From Natrinema amylolyticum (GTDB taxonomy: Archaea > Halobacteriota > Halobacteria > Halobacteriales > Natrialbaceae): DNA of 64,000 bases. The position numbers were made by a program, and so were the translations under genes. The stretch covers positions 372,001 to 436,000 of the forward strand of contig NZ_JAIWPJ010000003.1 in NCBI RefSeq assembly GCF_020515625.1, in the 5' to 3' direction. This document shows positions 35,098 to 43,316 of this stretch, piece after piece (the stretch's first letter is position 1; each line of letters opens with the position of its first letter). The notes beneath the pieces were generated by a model, which was not told the origin of the DNA, ran no database searches, and saw only the letters and a program-made list of their open reading frames with translations.

Positions 35098-36173
35098 TGG
35101 CGGTCGGGACCGAGACCGGCGCGGACGAAAACGCCGAGACGATCACCGCGAGCGTCATCGGCGGGAGCGGCTTCACCGGCGGCGAACTCCTGCGACTGCT
35201 CGCCGGCCATCCCAACTTCGATATCACGGAGGTCACGAGTCGGTCGAAGGCCGGCAAGAGCGTCGGCTCCGTCCACCCGCCGCTGCGCGGGTCGGACCTG
35301 CGCTTTACCGAACCCGAGGACCTCGAGTCGGTCGACGTCCTGTTCGCGGCGACGCCACACGGCGTCTCCATGGGCCAGATCGACGACTTTTTCGACATTG
35401 CCGACACCGTCGTCGACCTCTCGGCGGACTTCCGCCTCGAGAGCGAGGATCAGTACGACGAGTGGTACGACGGCCACGACGCGCCGGAGTACTTAGAGAA
35501 GGCCGAATACGCCCTTCCCGAGATCAATCGCGAAAACCTCGAGGGTGCCGACCTCATCGCCGGTGGCGGCTGTAACGCCACCGCGACGATCCTCGGACTC
35601 TACCCGCTGTTCGAACACGACATCCTGGAGGGCGGCGAGCAGATCGTCGTCGACGTGAAAGTGGGGTCGTCGGAGGGCGGCGCCGGCGGCGGCGAGGCCT
35701 CGAGCCACCCCGAGCGCTCGGGCGTCGTGCGCCCCTACGCGCCGACCGGGCACCGTCACGAGGCCGAGATCGAGCAGTTCCTCGACACCTCTGTGGCCTT
35801 CACCTGCCACGCCGTGGACATGATCCGCGGTGCGAGCGCGACGAACCACGTCTTCCCGTCTGGCCCGGTCTCGAAGGGCGACCTCTGGCAGGCCTACCGC
35901 GGCTGCTACGAGGACGAGCCGTTCGTCCGAATGGCCGCCGGCGGTTCCGGCGTCTACCGCTACCCCGAACCGAAGGCGGTCGCCGGGACGAATCTGGCCG
36001 AGGTCGGCTTCGAACTCGACCCGTCGAACAAGCGAATCGTCGTCTTCTCGGCGATCGACAACATGATGAAGGGCTCCGCGGGGCAGGCGGTCCACGCCGC
36101 CAACGTCGCGCTGGGCCTCGAGGAGACGGCCGGACTCGAGTTTACGGGGCTCCACCCCGTGGGGGCGCCGTAA
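35097..36173 (+). CDS. argC: [LysW]-glutamyl-phosphate reductase
   Basis: It reduces the LysW-bound acyl phosphate to semialdehyde. The 358-residue protein has the NAD(P)H motif IGGSGFTGGELLRLLAGH, the catalytic Cys in IAGGGCNATATILG, and FTCHAVDMIRGASATNHV, as in archaeal ArgC/LysY. The start codon is linked to the end of argX (TGATG). The next gene begins immediately after the stop, so it is part of one transcript. Confidence 0.96.
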   Translation: MAVGTETGADENAETITASVIGGSGFTGGELLRLLAGHPNFDITEVTSRSKAGKSVGSVHPPLRGSDLRFTEPEDLESVDVLFAATPHGVSMGQIDDFFDIADTVVDLSADFRLESEDQYDEWYDGHDAPEYLEKAEYALPEINRENLEGADLIAGGGCNATATILGLYPLFEHDILEGGEQIVVDVKVGSSEGGAGGGEASSHPERSGVVRPYAPTGHRHEAEIEQFLDTSVAFTCHAVDMIRGASATNHVFPSGPVSKGDLWQAYRGCYEDEPFVRMAAGGSGVYRYPEPKAVAGTNLAEVGFELDPSNKRIVVFSAIDNMMKGSAGQAVHAANVALGLEETAGLEFTGLHPVGAP

Positions 36174-37040
36174 ATGACGGTTGTCGTCAAGATCGGCGGC
36201 GCACGCGCCGTCGATCCCGAAGGCGCACTCGCCGACGTGGCCTCGCTCGTCGAGGACGGCGAAGACGTCGTCCTCACCCACGGCGGTTCGACCGCCGTCG
36301 ACGAGACCTTAGAGGAACTCGGCGAGGAGCCCACCTACGTCGAAACGCCCGGCGGCGTCGTCGGGCGCTTCACCGACGAGCGTACCATGGACGTCTTCAA
36401 GATGGTCATGCCCGGCAAGCTCAACACCGATCTGGTGGAGAGCCTGCATAATGAAGGGGTGAACGCAGTCGGCCTCTCGGGCACGGACGGCAAACTACTC
36501 TGCGGCAAGCGCAAGTCCGCCGTCCGCGTGAAAGAGGACGGCAAGAAGAAGATCAAGCGCGGCGACCACTCGGGCAAGATCGAGTCCGTCAACGCGGACC
36601 TGCTCGAGACGACCCTCGCGGGCGGCTACACGCCGGTCGTCTCCGTTCCCATGCTCGGGAAGGAGAAATCGGGCGGCTACACGGCTGTCAACGCCGACGC
36701 CGACCGCGCCGCGGCCGCGATCGCGGGCGCGCTCGAGGCCGATCTGGTCGTGCTGACCGACGTCTCGGGGATCTACGAGGACCCCGACGACGAGTCGACG
36801 CGCATCGAGTCGGCGTCCACGCCCACCGAGTTCGAGGCCGTCAAAGAGGCCGCTGAAGGCTTCATGACGAAGAAAGTGATGGCTGCCGAGGAGGCCCTCG
36901 AGGGCGGTGCGGCGTCGGTCACCGTCGCGACCGCCAACGCCGACGAACCGATCACGAGCGCGCTCGCGGGCGAGGGGACGACCCTCGAGCCCGGCGTGCT
37001 CACGGACGAAACCGACGCGGAAACGGAGGCAGCAGAATGA
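36174..37040 (+). CDS. argB: [LysW]-glutamate kinase
   Basis: Amino-acid-kinase fold enzyme phosphorylating LysW-bound glutamate. It opens MTVVVKIGGARAVDPEGALA, has VLTHGGSTAVDETLEELG, and the nucleotide region VLTDVSGIYEDPDDESTRI. The 288-residue length is close to LysZ/ArgB. An acidic tail follows. It overlaps argD by four bases (ATGA). No allosteric N-terminal helix is visible. Confidence 0.95.
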   Translation: MTVVVKIGGARAVDPEGALADVASLVEDGEDVVLTHGGSTAVDETLEELGEEPTYVETPGGVVGRFTDERTMDVFKMVMPGKLNTDLVESLHNEGVNAVGLSGTDGKLLCGKRKSAVRVKEDGKKKIKRGDHSGKIESVNADLLETTLAGGYTPVVSVPMLGKEKSGGYTAVNADADRAAAAIAGALEADLVVLTDVSGIYEDPDDESTRIESASTPTEFEAVKEAAEGFMTKKVMAAEEALEGGAASVTVATANADEPITSALAGEGTTLEPGVLTDETDAETEAAE

Positions 37041-38185
37041 GCGACCTGGATTTCGTCTCCGGTAGCAAGCCGATCGGCATCGAGCGCGGCGAGGGGCCGT
37101 TCCTCTACACCGCAGACGGCACGGAGTACCTCGATGCGGGCGCGAGTTTCGCCTGTACGCCGCTGGGTCACAGTTATCCCGCGGTCGTCGACGCGGTGCA
37201 GGAACAGGTCGGCGATCTGACGTTCGTCGACTCATCCTACCCCGTCCAGTCGCGCGAGGACGCCTACGCCGCGTTCGTCGCGGCGGCTCCGGACGGACTC
37301 GAGTCCGCCTGGTTCTGTAACTCCGGGACCGAGGCCAACGAGGCCGCGCTGAAGTTCGCCCGGTCCGCCACGGGAGAGTCGAAGATCGTCGCCGCCACCC
37401 GCTCGTTCCACGGGCGGACGATGGGGGCGCTCGCGGCGACCTGGAAGGACAAGTACAAGGAGCCCTACGAGCCGCTGGCCGGCGACGTGGAGTTCGTCCC
37501 CTACGGCGACGGCGAGGAGCTCGCGGCCGCCGTCGACGACGAGACGGCAGCCGTCATCTTAGAGCCGATTCAGGGCGAGGGCGGGATCAACGTTCCGCCG
37601 GCGGGCTACCTCGAGACCGCACGCGAACTGACCGACGAGGCCGGCGCGGCGCTCGTCTTGGACGAGGTCCAGACCGGTATGGGCCGCACGGGCGAGATGT
37701 GGGCCTGCCAGAACGCGGGCGTCACGCCCGACGTGCTGACGACGGCAAAGGGCCTGGGCAACGGCCTGCCCGTCGGTGCGGTCGCGGTGCGGGACTGGAT
37801 CGCCGACGGCGCGGCCTCGCACAACGCCACGTTCAGCGGCGGCCCCGTCGTCGCCGCGTCGGTTCACGCGACTGTCTCGACGCTGGTCGAGGAGGAGTGG
37901 CCCACCCACGCCGCCGAAATCGGCGACTATCTCGTCACCGAACTCGAGGCGGCGCTGGGCGACGAGGTGCGCGAGGTCCGCGGTGACGGCCTGCTCGTCG
38001 GCCTCGAGTTGAAACGAGGCGCGAACCGCGTCGCCCGCGATCTGGCGATGAACCAGCAGGTGCTCGCGCTGCCCGCGGGCCGGACCGTGCTGCGACTGCT
38101 ACCGCCGCTCGTGATCGACGAGGCGGAGGCGGACCAGCTCGTAGAGGCGCTGACCGCGGTCGTCGCACCCGACACCGACTCATAA
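37037..38185 (+). CDS. argD: [LysW]-ornithine/acetylornithine aminotransferase
   Basis: PLP-dependent class III aminotransferase. The protein of 382 residues shows FCNSGTEANEAALKFAR, LILDEVQTGMGRTG-type region (LVLDEVQTGMGRTG) and the PLP lysine in TTAKGLGNGLPVGAV. It converts LysW-glutamate-semialdehyde to LysW-ornithine. It overlaps argB by four bases. The next gene starts two bases downstream. Confidence 0.96.
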   Translation: MSDLDFVSGSKPIGIERGEGPFLYTADGTEYLDAGASFACTPLGHSYPAVVDAVQEQVGDLTFVDSSYPVQSREDAYAAFVAAAPDGLESAWFCNSGTEANEAALKFARSATGESKIVAATRSFHGRTMGALAATWKDKYKEPYEPLAGDVEFVPYGDGEELAAAVDDETAAVILEPIQGEGGINVPPAGYLETARELTDEAGAALVLDEVQTGMGRTGEMWACQNAGVTPDVLTTAKGLGNGLPVGAVAVRDWIADGAASHNATFSGGPVVAASVHATVSTLVEEEWPTHAAEIGDYLVTELEAALGDEVREVRGDGLLVGLELKRGANRVARDLAMNQQVLALPAGRTVLRLLPPLVIDEAEADQLVEALTAVVAPDTDS

Positions 38186-38187
38186 TC

Positions 38188-39258
38188 ATGAACGCAAGCT
38201 CGAGCGAACCGATGAACGTGACGGCGGCGGACGCCCGAGAACTGCTGATCGATCTCGTTTCGATCCCCTCGCCGACCCGCGAGGAACGCGAGGCGGCCGA
38301 ACGCCTCGTTGACTTCTTCGAGGCCCACGACCGGGAGGTCTGGATCGACGCGGTCGGGAACGTCCGCGCACCGGCGGACGACGCCGTGTTGCTGACCTCG
38401 CACATCGACACCGTGCCGGGGGACATCCCTGTCGAGGTCGAAGAGACCGGCGACGACGAGATCCTTTGGGGTCGCGGTAGCGTCGACGCGACGGGGCCCC
38501 TCGCCGCGATGGCGGCCGCCGCCGTCCGCACCGGCGTCTCCTTCGTCGGCGTCGTCGGCGAGGAAATCGACTCGAAGGGGTCGCGCTACCTGGTCGACGA
38601 CCGAGAGGAGCCGCCGGACGCCGTCGTCAACGGCGAGCCGTCCGGCGCCGACGGGATCACGCTCGGCTATCGCGGTCTGATCGCCGGCACCTACGTCGCG
38701 ACCAGCGAGTCCGGCCACACCTCCCGTCCGGACCCGAACGCGATCCAACACGCCGTCCGCTGGTGGTCGGCCGTCGAGGAGTACTTCGAGGGCGACGAGT
38801 ACGAACCGGTCTTCGAGCAGGTGACGACCAAGCCGGTCGACATCGAAGGCGGCGTCAGCGAGGACGGCCTCTCCGTCGAGGCGACGATGGACGTCCAGTT
38901 GCGCGTGCCGCCGGCTCTCGACGTCGGAACCGTCCGCGAAGCCGCGGAAGCCGAACTCGAGGTCGGGACCGTGACCTGGAAGGACAAGGTCCCGCCGGTG
39001 ATGATGAGCTCGCGAACCGAGGTCGCACGGGCATTTCGCGTCGCCATCCGCAAGGAAGGCGGCGATCCTCGCTTGGTGCGAAAGACCGGAACGAGCGACA
39101 TGAACATCTACGCCGGGGCCTGGGACTGCCCGATGGTCACCTACGGGCCGGGCAACTCGGACCTCGATCACGCGCCCGACGAACGACTGCCGCTGTCGGA
39201 GTTCGACCAGTCGGTATCGGTCCTCGAGCGCGTCGCGCGCACACTCAGTGAGCAATAG
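38188..39258 (+). CDS. argE: [LysW]-ornithine hydrolase
   Basis: M20-family zinc peptidase that releases ornithine from LysW. Metal motifs are LTSHIDTVPG, RGSVDATGPLAAM and VGEEIDSKGSRYLV, and the dimerisation region includes GYRGLIAGTYVATSESGHTS. Length 356 residues, fitting LysK. An in-frame ATG at 38212 is an alternative start. Its position in the LysW operon gives the substrate. Confidence 0.93.
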   Translation: MNASSSEPMNVTAADARELLIDLVSIPSPTREEREAAERLVDFFEAHDREVWIDAVGNVRAPADDAVLLTSHIDTVPGDIPVEVEETGDDEILWGRGSVDATGPLAAMAAAAVRTGVSFVGVVGEEIDSKGSRYLVDDREEPPDAVVNGEPSGADGITLGYRGLIAGTYVATSESGHTSRPDPNAIQHAVRWWSAVEEYFEGDEYEPVFEQVTTKPVDIEGGVSEDGLSVEATMDVQLRVPPALDVGTVREAAEAELEVGTVTWKDKVPPVMMSSRTEVARAFRVAIRKEGGDPRLVRKTGTSDMNIYAGAWDCPMVTYGPGNSDLDHAPDERLPLSEFDQSVSVLERVARTLSEQ

Positions 39259-39282
39259 TATTTTCAGACGAGCTATCAGACC

Positions 39283-40212
39283 ATGACAACAGTGACGAAC
39301 GATACGCAGCCGAGACACTTCCTCGATGTCGACGACCTCTCCGAGGCGGAACTGTTCGCAGTTCTCGACAGGGCCGACGAGTACAAACGCGCCGTCGAAG
39401 CCGGCGAGGATCACGCCGACTTGTCCGGACAGACCCTCGGGATGCTCTTCCAGAAGGCGAGTACCCGTACCCGGGTCTCCTTCGAGACGGGCATGACCCA
39501 ACTCGGCGGGCACGCGATCTTCCTCGGGGAAGACGACATCCAACTCGGCCGGGGCGAACCGCTGAAAGACACCTCGCGTGCGCTCTCGCGGTACGTCGAC
39601 GCCGTGATGGCCCGTGTCTTCAAACACGAGAACGTCGAGGTGCTCGCGGAGTACTCCTCGGTGCCGATCGTCAACGGCCTCACCGACGACGCCCACCCCT
39701 GCCAGACGCTCGCGGACCTGCTGACCATCCGCGAACACAAGGGCGGGTTCGACGACGTCTCGGCGGTCTGGATCGGCGACGGCAACAACGTCGCCCAGTC
39801 GTTCGCGCTCGGCGCTGCGCTGACGGACATCGATCTGACGGTCGCGACGCCCGAGGGCTACGAGATCGATGACGACGTCCTCGAGCGCGCCCGCGAACTC
39901 GGCGGTGACCCGACCGTCACGACCGATCCCGTCGAGGCGGTCACCGACGCGGACGTCATCTACACGGACGTCTGGATCAGTATGGGACAGGAGGACGAAC
40001 GCGACGTCCGAATGAACGACTTCGAGGGGTTCCAGGTCTGCTCGGACTTACTCGAGCACGCCCCCGAGGCGTCGGTTATGCACTGCCTTCCGGCCCACCG
40101 CGGCGAGGAGATCACGGACGACGTCATCGAGGGCGATCGATCGATCGTCTTCGATCAGGCCGAAAACCGCCTTCACGCCCAGAAGGCGCTGTTGAGCTGG
40201 CTGCTCGAGTAG
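39283..40212 (+). CDS. argF: Ornithine carbamoyltransferase
   Basis: It makes citrulline from ornithine and carbamoyl phosphate. The 309-residue protein has the motif FQKASTRTRVSFE (STRTR), DAHPCQTLADLL (HPxQ) and MHCLPAHRGEE (HCLP). It begins 25 bases after argE and closes the operon, whose product feeds argG/argH upstream. The last 48 bases are repeated exactly 145 bases downstream (see the repeat entries). Confidence 0.96.
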   Translation: MTTVTNDTQPRHFLDVDDLSEAELFAVLDRADEYKRAVEAGEDHADLSGQTLGMLFQKASTRTRVSFETGMTQLGGHAIFLGEDDIQLGRGEPLKDTSRALSRYVDAVMARVFKHENVEVLAEYSSVPIVNGLTDDAHPCQTLADLLTIREHKGGFDDVSAVWIGDGNNVAQSFALGAALTDIDLTVATPEGYEIDDDVLERARELGGDPTVTTDPVEAVTDADVIYTDVWISMGQEDERDVRMNDFEGFQVCSDLLEHAPEASVMHCLPAHRGEEITDDVIEGDRSIVFDQAENRLHAQKALLSWLLE

Positions 40213-40213
40213 C
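40165..40213 (+). repeat. 49-bp direct repeat, copy 1 (3' end of argF)
   Basis: These 49 bases contain the argF C-terminal codons, the stop codon and one base beyond. They recur without change at 40310-40358. Only one spacer copy is present, so this is not a plain tandem array. Confidence 0.9.
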
Positions 40214-40309
40214 ACCGACCGCGAGTGAAACGAGCGGGCGGCTTTTTGGTCCAGATTTTTTCGTGAGCGGTGAGTGGAACGAACCCGAATGAAAAAAGGT
40301 GGGTTGTAG
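40214..40309 (+). repeat. 96-base spacer module between the argF 3' end and its duplicate
   Basis: The spacer has T-runs (CTTTTTGGTCCAGATTTTTT) and GC-rich pieces such as CGCGAGTGAAACGAGCGGG and GTGAGCGGTGAGTGGAACG. Such elements appear repeatedly after haloarchaeal genes and may act as terminators or as small mobile modules (recollection, not checked). The T-runs make transcription termination of the arg operon plausible. Confidence 0.5.
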
Positions 40310-40358
40310 AACCGCCTTCACGCCCAGAAGGCGCTGTTGAGCTGGCTGCTCGAGTAGC
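40310..40358 (+). repeat. 49-bp direct repeat, copy 2 (duplicated argF end)
   Basis: An exact copy of 40165-40213 with the same orientation. It carries a reading frame fragment only, with no start. DNA after it (GCGTCGGGAGCGACC) is not related to the spacer, so the module did not duplicate a second time. Confidence 0.9.
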
Positions 40359-40539
40359 GCGTCGGGAGCGACCGTCGCAGTCGCAGTTGTCGGTCCCTAC
40401 TCGACCGGTACTCTTCGTCCTCGCGAAGAAATTCCCACTTTCTCTAGTCAATTCGCTGTTGATACGATCCAGAATCTGTTCGGATAGTTGAACTATCTGT
40501 CGCCGTTATACGGGCGTTGATCGATGGCTCGACTGAACC

Positions 40540-40617
40540 ATGTTGTTCAGACTGGTACTCGCGACGGTTCTCATGTTGCTGGTTCCGGCGGCCCTGATCG
40601 CGATGATCGTGCTGTAA
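40540..40617 (+). CDS. 25-residue hydrophobic microprotein candidate
   Basis: The ORF reads MLFRLVLATVLMLLVPAALI then AMIVL. It is a single membrane helix with one Arg at the N-terminus. A TATA-like CGTTATACGG lies at about 40504-40513, which gives a typical start spacing. GC-rich codon choice (CTG, GTG, GCG) is similar to real genes, but the product is very short and could be chance. Confidence 0.4.
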   Translation: MLFRLVLATVLMLLVPAALIAMIVL

Positions 40618-40738
40618 CGGCGATGAGGGGGTGAGGTATCGACGACCGACTGCGGGGATCGGGGCGCTCCCGGTCGCCGATCCGACCGTTCACCGGCGAG
40701 GACAACCCCTTTTAGCGTCGTCCGTCTACTGAGCGGTG

Positions 40739-40987
40739 ATGTCCGACTCGCTCCGGATCGACGCCGGTGAACGCACGACTGACGAGATCATCGACGCGAT
40801 TCGGGACGGTCGACGAGTCGTCGTGCGAACGACGATGCTCGAGGACGACTACGAGGTGACGTTGCGCTACGACGGCTCGGTCTACTACTGCGATACGCCG
40901 ACGCAACTCCACCGTCACGAGAGCGAATCCGAGATGCGGACCTGTCTTCGGAAGATGGGCTACGGGACACCGCCCGAGGACGCGTGA
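40739..40987 (+). CDS. Conserved-looking small haloarchaeal protein, function unknown
   Basis: 82 residues starting at ATG 40739 (a GTG lies directly before it). The protein MSDSLRIDAGERTTDEIIDA is followed by a beta-hairpin-like ...RVVVRTTMLEDDYEVTLRYD and ends ...CLRKMGYGTPPEDA. There is no signal, membrane helix or known metal motif. It precedes the HTH regulator and may be co-transcribed with it. Confidence 0.65.
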   Translation: MSDSLRIDAGERTTDEIIDAIRDGRRVVVRTTMLEDDYEVTLRYDGSVYYCDTPTQLHRHESESEMRTCLRKMGYGTPPEDA

Positions 40988-41072
40988 TGCCAGCGGTCGC
41001 GATGTCGGCCTCGGCGAGGTCGCGACGTCCGCCCCGGCGAGTATTTTTACGCGCTGGGCCGTACGGATCGGT

Positions 41073-41453
41073 ATGGCCGACGCCCCCCAGCATCGTCTCG
41101 GGGAACTGATGGAGGAATCGGACCCGCCGTTCGAAGAGGTGATGAGTTGCGTCTTCGGTATCGAAGACCACGAGACGCGGACGTATCTCGCGCTGTGTGA
41201 CCGACCCGGCAGTACGATCGAGGAGTTGGCCGCGGCCCTCGAGCGCGACCGGAGTACCGTCAACCGCTCCCTCTCGACGCTCCGCGAGCGCGGGCTCGTT
41301 CGCCGGGATCGGCGGCTACTCGACGGCGGCGGCTACGTCTATCAGTACACCGCTATCGCGCTGCCCGAGGCCAAGGAACTGCTCCACGAAGCGCTGGACG
41401 CCTGGACGGCGACGGTTCACGACGTGATCGACGAATTCGACGGACGTCAGTGA
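41073..41453 (+). CDS. Winged-helix transcription regulator (TrmB/MarR-like)
   Basis: 126 residues with the helix-turn-helix region STIEELAAALERDRSTVNRSL and the wing LVRRDRRLLDGGGYVYQYTA, preceded by an N-terminal VFGIEDHETRTYLALCDRPG typical of TrmB-like regulators. It is likely DNA-binding, with no separate ligand domain. It lies about 55 bases upstream of threonine synthase in the same direction, so it could regulate thrC or amino-acid metabolism. TATTTTTACGCG near 41042 is a plausible TATA element. Confidence 0.82.
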   Translation: MADAPQHRLGELMEESDPPFEEVMSCVFGIEDHETRTYLALCDRPGSTIEELAAALERDRSTVNRSLSTLRERGLVRRDRRLLDGGGYVYQYTAIALPEAKELLHEALDAWTATVHDVIDEFDGRQ

Positions 41454-41509
41454 TCGGTCCCACTGCCGAATCCACTTGCTTTTTGCACGTCGCCTCCCTC
41501 TGACCGACA

Positions 41510-42769
41510 ATGAGTCTCAGTCTCTCGGCCGACCGGCCGGAACGACCCGACGACGCCGACGACGGCGTCTGGCTCGAGTGCATCGAGTGCGGCGAGACGT
41601 TCGCCCCCTTCGACGACGTCCGATACACCTGCGACGACTGTAACGGGCTGCTCGAGGTCCGCTACGCCGACCTGCCGACGTTCGACGACTTCGAGGGCGA
41701 GGGCGTCTGGCGCTACGCCGACGCGCTGCCATTCGAATCCGGCGTCTCGATTCAGGAGGGCGCGACGCCGCTGTACGAGGTGCCCCGTCTCGAGGAGGAG
41801 GTCGGCGTCGAGGCCCTGCGAATCAAACACGAGGGGATGAATCCGACGGGGTCGTTTAAGGACCGCGGGATGACCGTCGGCGTGCGAGTCGCGAAGGAAC
41901 TCGACGTCGGTCGGTTGGCCTGTGCCTCGACGGGCAACACCAGCGCCGCGCTGGCCGCCTACGGCTCCCGCGGCGGCATGCAGACGCTCGTGCTCCTCCC
42001 CGCCGGCAAGGTCGCCGCCGGGAAGATCGCACAAGCCAGCCTCCACGGCGCGCGCATCTTGGAGGTCGACGGCAACTTCGACGCCTGTCTCGACATCGTC
42101 CAGGAACTCGCGGGTCAGGGCGAGGCCTATCTGCTGAACTCGCTGAACCCGTTCCGGCTCGAGGGCCAGAAGACGATCGGCCTCGAGATCCTCGAGGGCT
42201 TCCTCGCGGACTACGACGCCGTTCCGGACCGTATCGTGCTGCCCGTCGGCAACGCGGGCAACACGTCGGCGCTGTACAAGGCCTTCCGCGAACTCGTCCA
42301 GGCGGGCGAACTCGCGGAAGACGACGTGCCGAAACTGACCGGCGTTCAGGCCGAGGGCGCTGCACCGATGGTCGAGGCGATCGAGAACGGGGCCGACGAG
42401 GTCCGTCGCTGGGAGGACGTCGAGACCCGCGCGACCGCGATCCGGATCGGGAACCCGGTCAACGCGCCGAAGGCCCTGCCCGGCATCCGCGAGACCGGCG
42501 GCACCGCCGTCGCGGTCTCCGACGAGGAGATCACCGAGGCCCAGCGCGATATCGCCGGCGAGGGGATCGGCGTCGAACCCGCCTCCGCCGCCTCGATCGC
42601 CGGCTTGCGAAAGCTCCGCGCCGAAGGGATCGTCGAGGACGACGAACGCGTCGCCTGTCTCACCACCGGCCACCTGCTCAAGGATCCCGATGCCGCGGCC
42701 GCCGCCGGCAGCGAACCCGAACCCGTGCCGGCCGACACGCAGGGAGTACTCGAGCATCTCGCGGAGTAA
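41510..42769 (+). CDS. thrC: Threonine synthase with N-terminal zinc ribbon
   Basis: PLP-dependent enzyme making threonine from O-phosphohomoserine. The 419-residue protein has a four-Cys ribbon (ECIECGETFAPFDDVRYTCD and CDDCNG) before the PLP domain, as in many archaeal ThrC. The PLP lysine is in NPTGSFKDRGMTVG, and CASTGNTSAALAAYG and LPVGNAGNTSALYKAF follow. Length and order are normal. It follows the HTH gene. Confidence 0.95.
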   Translation: MSLSLSADRPERPDDADDGVWLECIECGETFAPFDDVRYTCDDCNGLLEVRYADLPTFDDFEGEGVWRYADALPFESGVSIQEGATPLYEVPRLEEEVGVEALRIKHEGMNPTGSFKDRGMTVGVRVAKELDVGRLACASTGNTSAALAAYGSRGGMQTLVLLPAGKVAAGKIAQASLHGARILEVDGNFDACLDIVQELAGQGEAYLLNSLNPFRLEGQKTIGLEILEGFLADYDAVPDRIVLPVGNAGNTSALYKAFRELVQAGELAEDDVPKLTGVQAEGAAPMVEAIENGADEVRRWEDVETRATAIRIGNPVNAPKALPGIRETGGTAVAVSDEEITEAQRDIAGEGIGVEPASAASIAGLRKLRAEGIVEDDERVACLTTGHLLKDPDAAAAAGSEPEPVPADTQGVLEHLAE

Positions 42770-42859
42770 CGTCGTTCGGACGCACGACCCGCGTCAGACG
42801 CGTCTGACACCCGACTGACTGAGCTTTTTCCGGATCGGTACTGAACCCGAAAGTGTCCC

Positions 42860-43213
42860 ATGTCCGCCGAACAACGAGGCCCCGATTTCACGCTCCCCGC
42901 TGACCACCGGACGCGAATCGATCGCTCGAATTCGATCATCGGGCCGGATCGAGGCGACGACGGCTCGTCGCGATGGCCCTCCCTCGACTCGGACCCCCAG
43001 GAACCGCCACTCTCCTACGAGATCGAACGAACGCGACTCCACGTTCGGATCGCCGCACTCGAGGACGCGCTGGAAACGAGCGAAACCCGTCGACAGGCCG
43101 TTATCGATCAGTACGAACGCCTGTTGACCGAGCGAGACGAGCCGTCGGAGTCGTCGGTTACGCCGTCGGACTCACAGTCTCGATCTCTGCTCTCGCGGCT
43201 CGTCGGTCGCTAG
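42860..43213 (+). CDS. Small coiled-coil protein, function unknown
   Basis: 117 residues. The first half is disordered and charged, the middle (SYEIERTRLHVRIAALEDAL, then ETRRQAVIDQYERLLTER) is a likely coiled coil, and the end is Ser/Pro-rich. There are no membrane helices. It starts 90 bases after thrC and ends about 100 bases before the TFB gene. Such small coiled-coil proteins are frequent in haloarchaea; no function is known. Confidence 0.6.
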   Translation: MSAEQRGPDFTLPADHRTRIDRSNSIIGPDRGDDGSSRWPSLDSDPQEPPLSYEIERTRLHVRIAALEDALETSETRRQAVIDQYERLLTERDEPSESSVTPSDSQSRSLLSRLVGR

Positions 43214-43271
43214 TCGCCGTCCGGTCTGCTCCGTTTCCGTGTCTCCACCCATCATTCATCGCTTCCGACAA

Positions 43272-43279
43272 TTTAAATA
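43272..43279 (+). promoter_or_regulatory. TATA element of the TFB gene
   Basis: TTTAAATA lies in an A/T-rich block of about 55 bases (43266-43316) immediately before the TFB start. A second TATA-like ATATATAC occurs at about 43298-43305, close enough for either to be the working box. Confidence 0.5.
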
Positions 43280-43316
43280 CAAAGGGGAAAGAATTGAATA
43301 TATACAGTAATAACCA

